Below, piece by piece: positions 33,442 to 38,226 of a stretch of 38,226 nucleotides of DNA; position 1 is the first letter of the stretch; the number at the start of each line of letters is the position of its first letter. The translations under genes were made by a program, and so were the position numbers. The stretch is from an uncultured Pelagibacteraceae bacterium (GTDB lineage Bacteria; Pseudomonadota; Alphaproteobacteria; Pelagibacterales; AG-422-B15), in contig CACMLX010000001.1 in assembly GCA_902614655.1 (NCBI GenBank), positions 133,127 through 171,352 of the forward strand, in the 5' to 3' direction. Below the pieces are notes generated by a model. It had not been told where the DNA came from. It made no database searches and was given only the letters and a program-made list of their open reading frames with translations.

Positions 33442-34427
33442 TTGATATAAATAAATTTTTTTACATATTTTGTTTTGCTATTTTTTTCGCCAATAACTCT
33501 TTTTCCGCTCAATTTGAGTTCGATCAAGGTGATCCAACCATTTTTAAAGTAAAGCCAATGAACATGCAATTATGTGAGGATTGGGATCGCTCTACAGGGG
33601 AGTGTGTCGGTGACAATACTTATACTATTACAAAGACATTAACAGCTGATGATGGAAGGTGCGATATTGCTGGAGTTGCACCAAATGCAATTGCTTGTAA
33701 CTATGGTTCATTTAATAATCCAAAGCTTCCATCAGGTGTGACTTATACGTACATAAGAACAGAATTATCAAGATCAATGTGGTTAGAGGGAACTGTAACA
33801 AATACAAATGATCCAAGTGTTTCTGGCGTTTCCCAGTGTCATACTGATGGTAGCCATACACAGGCAAATAATTCACAAAATGCTGAGGGTAATACTGCGA
33901 GTGATTTTACACCTACCCTTCAAAAATTTAATTTTGTTAATGGTCCAGGAAATGAAGCTACGATTGCTTCAGGGCTTGATAATGGCACAAAAACAACTGC
34001 GAACACCAATGCGAATTACTTCACTACTTGTATAAATGATCTTAATGCACAAGCTTGTTATTGGAACACAGTTCCATCGCTGGTAACTCAGGGCGCAACA
34101 CATTTTGGATTGGCTATAGATGGTAATGCGGGAACTGCAAACTGGTTATCCAAAGATTATTATATGCATACACCGTATTACGCGTCGACAGAACATATTT
34201 GGATGAGTGATCTCGATGAGGCTGATACAACTTTAGTATTAATGTATGTACTTGAGACTCCATATTTAACTAAACCAGGGATTACCCCTACACTTAAGAT
34301 GTCTTTTTCTGTGAAAGATGCTTTAGATGCTGATTTTTTTATATCAGAGGTAGCAGGGAAAGAGGATGTTGCCTCTTGTGCTTTGTATGTTGGCTCTCCA
34401 GGTGTTTCAATGTCTCTTTTTGATTAA
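33438..34427 (+). CDS. Exported cysteine-containing protein of unknown function
   Basis: A 329-residue protein I do not recognise. It has a signal peptide at residues 1-24 (hydrophobic core FFYIFCFAIFFA, cleavage after FSA) and a mature part that looks beta-rich, with many Thr, Asn and Asp. Eight cysteines in the mature part, several in 'C-x(n)-C' pairs ('LCEDWDRSTGEC', 'RCDIAGVAPNAIAC', 'CINDLNAQAC'), suggest disulfides outside the cytoplasm. Its ATG overlaps the stop of the beta-barrel gene, so the two are translationally coupled and the product probably works with the barrel or the giant secreted protein at the cell surface. No lipobox is visible. Confidence 0.75.
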   Translation: MIDINKFFYIFCFAIFFANNSFSAQFEFDQGDPTIFKVKPMNMQLCEDWDRSTGECVGDNTYTITKTLTADDGRCDIAGVAPNAIACNYGSFNNPKLPSGVTYTYIRTELSRSMWLEGTVTNTNDPSVSGVSQCHTDGSHTQANNSQNAEGNTASDFTPTLQKFNFVNGPGNEATIASGLDNGTKTTANTNANYFTTCINDLNAQACYWNTVPSLVTQGATHFGLAIDGNAGTANWLSKDYYMHTPYYASTEHIWMSDLDEADTTLVLMYVLETPYLTKPGITPTLKMSFSVKDALDADFFISEVAGKEDVASCALYVGSPGVSMSLFD

Positions 34428-34486
34428 TTTTTTTAATAAAAAAAAATAGGTCTTCTGACTAATTTTTAATTATGTTATAAAAAATT

Positions 34487-34981
34487 ATGAAAATATTAAT
34501 TTTTGGTTTACCAGGCTCGGGCAAAACTTGGTTAGCAGAGAGACTTGTTCAAAATATAGATAATTGTGCCTGGTATAACGCAGATATTGTAAGAACCGCA
34601 TCAAATGATTGGGATTTTTCAAAAGAGGGTAGGTCTAGGCAGGCAATGCGAATGAAAACCTTTGCGGATTTTGAAAAAGATAATGGAAGATATGTAATAT
34701 GTGATTTTGTGGCTCCATCAAAAGCTGCAAGAGAGTCTTTTGGCGCAGATTATTTAATCTGGCTTAATACAATCAACGAAGGAAGAGTTGTGGACAATAA
34801 AAAAAAAGAATTAGAGAACTCCAAGGACCTTCCATTTGAAGTTGAAACACTTGAGAGTTCTCAAGCATTTAAAGACACAACCAATATGTTTGAAGCGCCT
34901 AATAATGCAAATAAAATCATTACAAGCTTCATGAATGATCAGGAAATAGCTGCTCTGGCTGATGAAATAACTAATGTTTGA
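34487..34981 (+). CDS. Adenylylsulfate-kinase-like P-loop kinase
   Basis: A 164-residue cytosolic protein of the APS-kinase (CysC) / P-loop kinase family. The P-loop GLPGSGKT is at 7-14, and 'NADIVRTASNDWDFSKEGR' corresponds to the D/N-A-D-x-V-R and GFS-x-E-x-R substrate-binding block of CysC. 'CDFVAPSKAARESF' matches the FISP-type segment. APS kinase would make PAPS from APS and ATP. The sequence is shorter and more divergent than CysC, so another small sulfated or phosphorylatable substrate is possible. It overlaps the next gene by 8 bases. Confidence 0.78.
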   Translation: MKILIFGLPGSGKTWLAERLVQNIDNCAWYNADIVRTASNDWDFSKEGRSRQAMRMKTFADFEKDNGRYVICDFVAPSKAARESFGADYLIWLNTINEGRVVDNKKKELENSKDLPFEVETLESSQAFKDTTNMFEAPNNANKIITSFMNDQEIAALADEITNV

Positions 34982-35369
34982 TTGGAAAAAGCCAACTTCT
35001 CAAATGCTTGGCCGTTGGCAACCTTGGCATAAAGGACATACGGAGCTATTTAAAAAAGCTTTCAATTTGTCAGGACAAGTATGCATAATGTTTAGAGACG
35101 TCTCTGGAGTTGATGCTGGAGTTAATGGTCAATCAGATAACCCGTTTGAGTTTGAAGAGGTAAAGCGACGTATAATTAACAGTCTTGAATTAGAGGGATT
35201 TAAAAATGAGAGAGAATTTATTGTAATAAAGGTACCTAATATAACCGATATTTCATTTGGTAGAGGGGTAGGTTACACATTTACAGAGCACGACCTGGGA
35301 GAAGAAATTCATAAAATTTCGGCAACAAAAATTAGAAAAGAGATGAGAGATAAGGACGAATTAGCTTAA
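34974..35369 (+). CDS. Small nucleotidyltransferase (cytidylyltransferase-like fold)
   Basis: A 131-residue protein with the two hallmarks of the HxGH nucleotidyltransferase superfamily: 'GRWQPWHKGHTELFKKAF' with HKGH at 19-22, and 'ISATKIR' (115-121), equivalent to the ISSTxIR loop that binds the nucleotide triphosphate. Such enzymes transfer AMP or CMP to small molecules (for example NMN, pantetheine phosphate, glycerol phosphate); the substrate is not clear. The start at 34974 overlaps the kinase gene, so the two are probably a functional pair. Its last 4 bases overlap the end of the convergent gene on the minus strand. Confidence 0.8.
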   Translation: MFDWKKPTSQMLGRWQPWHKGHTELFKKAFNLSGQVCIMFRDVSGVDAGVNGQSDNPFEFEEVKRRIINSLELEGFKNEREFIVIKVPNITDISFGRGVGYTFTEHDLGEEIHKISATKIRKEMRDKDELA

Positions 35370-35716
35370 AATATTGTTGCTCCAAATATTTTTATTTCAC
35401 CGTCTTCTGTCCCTAAAACTAGTCTTCCAAGATAGTCGCCATCTGAAATAGTACTTTTTTGTTTGAATAGTACCGTAACATGTTCGTCTCTTCTAATGCA
35501 TCCAAGAAATTCATTCTCTTGTTTTAAATTTGTAATAACCTCGTTGTTTGTCCATTGTTTTGCGAGCTCAATTTCATTCGCCCCAAAAAGCATTCTTGCT
35601 GAAAAATCTTTAGTAAATCCAAAGTAATCTTGAGAATTTGAGCAAATAATTAAGTTATCCCAGAGGGGGGAAGCAATTTCTAAAATTTCTTTGTCAGATT
35701 TTTTTAGTAAATCCAT
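35366..35716 (-). CDS. Small conserved-looking protein of unknown function downstream of aprA
   Basis: A 116-residue cytosolic protein, not recognised. It begins MDLLKKSDKEILEIASPLWD, has an N-terminal helical part and a C-terminal part of beta character ('DEHVTVLFKQKSTISDGDYL' and 'GEIKIFGATIF'). The helix-then-sheet layout and size are compatible with an NTF2-like fold, but this is a guess. Its ATG follows the aprA stop with no gap (TAAATG on the minus strand), so it is very likely a member of the apr operon with a role linked to APS reductase. Confidence 0.7.
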   Translation of the reverse strand: MDLLKKSDKEILEIASPLWDNLIICSNSQDYFGFTKDFSARMLFGANEIELAKQWTNNEVITNLKQENEFLGCIRRDEHVTVLFKQKSTISDGDYLGRLVLGTEDGEIKIFGATIF

Positions 35717-37552
35717 TTAGTCGACAAGATTATGCATTGGAGCCTTATTCATACTGAATTCACCTGTCTCTCTGTCTCTTTGTGAAACCGTCAAACAGTG
35801 CCAATTAGCATCATCAATTTTCATGTGATCACCACGATAATAATAGCCAGGCCACCGTGTTTCTTCCCTAAATAATGTATGACTCGTTACACACTGAGAA
35901 GTGGTAACTCTATGCTTTAATTCCCAAGCTCTCATGAGTTGGTGATAATCTTCCGCAGCTACATGCTCTAAATCTTCTTCTAGCATCTTTAGGAGATTAG
36001 TCCCAATTTTTAATAAATTATCATTTGTCATATACGAAACTCCAACACCGCCTACGTATTCATCCATGATTTTTTGTAAACGTTGAAGCCCTTGAATTGG
36101 AAGAATATAGCTTGGCGATACTGTACCGGCAGTAATTTCGTTTCTTCCTACTTTATAATTTTCAAGAGGTTTGTAGATTTCTTCTTTTAAATCTTCGTAT
36201 TGTTTATCAGTAACTTTAATTTCTTCGTTTTGCATATCATTTACGTATTTTACAGCAGCTTTTGCTGCAAGACGCCCCTCAGTAAATGATCCTGAGGAAA
36301 ACTTATGCGCACTTCCACCAACTGTATCTCCTGCTCCAAACAAACCATTGACACTTGTCATCCTGTTGTATCCCCAGAAATAGTCGCTTGGTGAAATATC
36401 CTCTGGACCACTCACCCAGGCTCCGGAACAAGTAGCATGAGAGCCCATTACATATGGTTCGGATGTAGTGAGTTCAGGATTAGTATATTTTGGGTCAATG
36501 TTCTGAGATGCCCATACAACTGCTTGACCAACAGTCATACCAAGAAAGTTCTCCCAGCCAACCGTTTCCATGTGAGGATCTTGAAATGCTTCTTTGGTAA
36601 CCATGTGAATAGGGCCACGTCCAGCTTTTACCTCTTCAATAAATGCATGGTTTCTTAAGCAAGTCGGAACAGGAACATGATCAATATATTCGCCTACAAG
36701 TTTTTTAGTTTCTTCGTACCATTTTTTTTCATAATTTTCCCCATTACCATTTTCTGTATAAGTCTTGAGATGTAAAAAATAAGCACCCACTGGCCCGTAA
36801 CCATCTTTAAATCTTGTCAGAACTATTCTATTTTCCATTTGTGTCATTTTTGCTCCAGCCATAATAGGAAGAGCGTATGCTGAGCCATTACTCCATGGTG
36901 CATACCAAGTCCTTCCCATTCCTTCGCCAACAGCTCTTGGTTTGAAAATATGAGATGCTCCTCCTGCAGCCACAATAACTGCTTTGGCTTTAAAAACATG
37001 GTAATTCCCTGTTCGCATATTGAAACCAACTGCGCCACCTACTCGGTCGGATTTACTTTCATCCATGAGAAGATGAGTAATCATTATTCTATTGTAAATT
37101 TTATCAGCTGATTTTTTTGCGGCTTCAGCTACAATGGGTTTATAACTTTCACCGTGGATCATTATCTGCCATTTGCCTTCCCTTTGGTACCTGCCGGTTT
37201 CTTTGTCTCGCATGATTGGTAATCCCCATTCATCAAACATATGAACAGTAGAATCAACATGTCTTGCGATATCGTATGTAAGATCCTCTCTAACTAATCC
37301 CATTAGGTCATTTCTGGCATATCGAACATGATCTTCTGGTTGGTTTTCATCCCATTGCATTCCCATGTAGCAATTTATAGCGTATAGTCCTTGAGCTACT
37401 GCACCGCTTCGATCAATATTTGCTTTTTCAACACATACTATTTTAAGATCTCTGCCCCAATGTCTTGCTTCAAAGGTAGCTCCTGTTCCAGCCATTCCAC
37501 CGCCGACAATGAGAATATCACAATCCTCATGAATTGTTTTAATTGAAGCCAT
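35717..37552 (-). CDS. aprA: Adenylylsulfate reductase alpha subunit (AprA)
   Basis: FAD-containing catalytic subunit (611 residues) of dissimilatory APS reductase, interconverting APS and sulfite plus AMP. The N-terminal dinucleotide motif is 'CDILIVGGGMAGTGATFEAR' (11-30). Further family blocks are 'RSGAVAQGLYAINCYMG', 'VIVAAGGASHIFKPRAVGEG', 'MGSHATCSGAWVSGPED' and 'GLFGAGDTVGGSAHKFSSGS'. In aerobic marine alphaproteobacteria without sulfate respiration the enzyme is thought to run in the oxidative direction, disposing of sulfite from organosulfur breakdown. It starts 4 bases after aprB ends. Confidence 0.96.
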   Translation of the reverse strand: MASIKTIHEDCDILIVGGGMAGTGATFEARHWGRDLKIVCVEKANIDRSGAVAQGLYAINCYMGMQWDENQPEDHVRYARNDLMGLVREDLTYDIARHVDSTVHMFDEWGLPIMRDKETGRYQREGKWQIMIHGESYKPIVAEAAKKSADKIYNRIMITHLLMDESKSDRVGGAVGFNMRTGNYHVFKAKAVIVAAGGASHIFKPRAVGEGMGRTWYAPWSNGSAYALPIMAGAKMTQMENRIVLTRFKDGYGPVGAYFLHLKTYTENGNGENYEKKWYEETKKLVGEYIDHVPVPTCLRNHAFIEEVKAGRGPIHMVTKEAFQDPHMETVGWENFLGMTVGQAVVWASQNIDPKYTNPELTTSEPYVMGSHATCSGAWVSGPEDISPSDYFWGYNRMTSVNGLFGAGDTVGGSAHKFSSGSFTEGRLAAKAAVKYVNDMQNEEIKVTDKQYEDLKEEIYKPLENYKVGRNEITAGTVSPSYILPIQGLQRLQKIMDEYVGGVGVSYMTNDNLLKIGTNLLKMLEEDLEHVAAEDYHQLMRAWELKHRVTTSQCVTSHTLFREETRWPGYYYRGDHMKIDDANWHCLTVSQRDRETGEFSMNKAPMHNLVD

Positions 37553-37556
37553 CTAT

Positions 37557-38021
37557 TTAGTTGATCCCTTTTTGATTATCTTTCTTTAGACTTGGAAGAC
37601 CTGTTTCAATATTAAGTCCATTAGGTTCTGAGTAAAGTAACTGTGAATCTATCTCTTCATTTGTTGGAGGAGTTTCATCAGCAAGATTTGGAATATGTTT
37701 ACCCCAAGGTTTAGTTGTAATTGGCGATACAAAATTTTTCTCGTGACCATTTCGGAATTTTATTCTCCAAGATATGGTTCCTTTTTCCTCTTCACGTAGA
37801 ACTCTTACTTTATGATGCATTGGCGCAAAATCAGCATATCCTCTTGCATCAATAGCATTCTGTGGACATGCTTTGACACATGAATAGCACTCCCAGCACA
37901 TGTTAGGCTCTATATTTACCGCACGTCTAGTTTCTTTATCAATATGCATAATGTCTGATGGACATATGTCTACGCAATGACCACAACCATCGCATCTTGT
38001 CATGTATACAAATGTTGACAT
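37557..38021 (-). CDS. aprB: Adenylylsulfate reductase beta subunit (AprB)
   Basis: Electron-transfer subunit with two [4Fe-4S] clusters (154 residues, the normal size). Ligand sets are Cys10, 13, 16, 20 in 'CDGCGHCVDICPSDI' and Cys42, 45, 48, 52 in 'CWECYSCVKACPQNAID'. The C-terminal tail, about residues 80-154, wraps AprA in known structures. Good ribosome-binding site (AGAGGAA on the minus strand) before the ATG. Upstream on the same strand is a partial gene that looks like the membrane anchor AprM. Confidence 0.96.
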   Translation of the reverse strand: MSTFVYMTRCDGCGHCVDICPSDIMHIDKETRRAVNIEPNMCWECYSCVKACPQNAIDARGYADFAPMHHKVRVLREEEKGTISWRIKFRNGHEKNFVSPITTKPWGKHIPNLADETPPTNEEIDSQLLYSEPNGLNIETGLPSLKKDNQKGIN

Positions 38022-38060
38022 ATATATTCCTCTTCTCGTTTCCTAGTAAATCAGTTTTTA

Positions 38061-38226
38061 TTAATAATGCCTAGGCGATTCTCGTTTAATTCCAAGCCCA
38101 AATTGCTTTGGTGCATCAGCTGGGGCAGGCAAGTCATCTCTATACCCATCAGCCTCAGATAAATTCTTTTGAATGGCTGCACCTGGTTTGTAAAACATGT
38201 GAGCAAATTTTGACCAATAAACACCA
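38061..38226 (-). CDS. aprM: C-terminus of probable APS reductase membrane anchor AprM (partial)
   Basis: Only the last 54 residues are in the window, running 'GVYWSKFAHMFYKPGAAIQK' then 'ADAPKQFGLGIKRESPRHY'. The aromatic 'SKFAHMFYKPGA' segment is of the kind seen at the last membrane helix of heme-b/quinone-reactive anchors. In several sulfur oxidisers aprM directly precedes aprBA, and the 39-base gap to aprB fits that operon. It does not look like the end of ATP sulfurylase. Identity rests on context and this short match. Confidence 0.62.
   Translation of the reverse strand, partial: GVYWSKFAHMFYKPGAAIQKNLSEADGYRDDLPAPADAPKQFGLGIKRESPRHY

Noticed and set aside
34440-34467. Terminator after the exported Cys-protein
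   Set aside because: Only an A-tract/T-tract with a three-pair core can form; too weak to call.
38061-38226. End of ATP sulfurylase (sat)
   Set aside because: The 54 residues show an aromatic membrane-exit segment and a polar tail, unlike the end of sat; AprM fits operon order better.

Overview
The window looks like a stretch of a small, gene-dense, low-GC genome from a free-living marine alphaproteobacterium of the SAR11 / HIMB59 / AEGEAN-169 kind. The reasons are the aap-type amino-acid ABC operon, a PopZ-like (DUF2497) gene next to valS, an NDUFS4-type complex I subunit, dissimilatory-type aprBA used for sulfite oxidation, an AT-rich base composition outside one giant gene, and intergenic gaps that never exceed about 160 bases. 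The taxonomic placement is inferred from gene content and was not tested by a search. No stretch over 300 bases lacks a gene.

Layout. Positions 1-3610 (minus strand) hold a thiamine-uptake operon read through a TPP riboswitch (thiB, thiP), overlapping the start of a partial nhaD Na+/H+ antiporter. Positions 3619-8065 (plus) hold a hotdog thioesterase, an epoxide-hydrolase-like enzyme, tRNA-Pro, the agmatine-to-putrescine pair aguA-aguB, an NDUFS4-like gene whose frame is broken at a run of ten G, tRNA-Arg and a Sel1-repeat protein. Positions 8201-12330 hold aapJQMP with a strong terminator hairpin between aapJ and aapQ. A winged-helix/TPR protein sits between minus-strand tRNA-Asn and tRNA-Cys. 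Positions 13676-19118 hold pcm-like, popZ-like, valS and ilvD.

Positions 19274-34427 are the striking part: a same-strand cluster of a TolC-like outer-membrane protein, a 2958-residue secreted-type protein (about 2300 residues of 15-residue Ala-rich helical repeats, then a 400-residue Met/Pro/Gly region, then a C-terminal type I secretion-like domain), its ABC exporter, a HlyD-type adaptor, a passenger-less inverse-autotransporter beta-barrel, and a cysteine-containing exported protein. I read this as a complete dedicated type I secretion system for a giant low-complexity surface protein, with an added outer-membrane barrel. The exporter ATPase has a degenerate signature motif and lacks the H-loop histidine.

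The right end carries an APS-kinase-like protein overlapping a small nucleotidyltransferase (plus), converging on the minus-strand sulfite-oxidation operon aprM(partial)-aprB-aprA-unknown gene.
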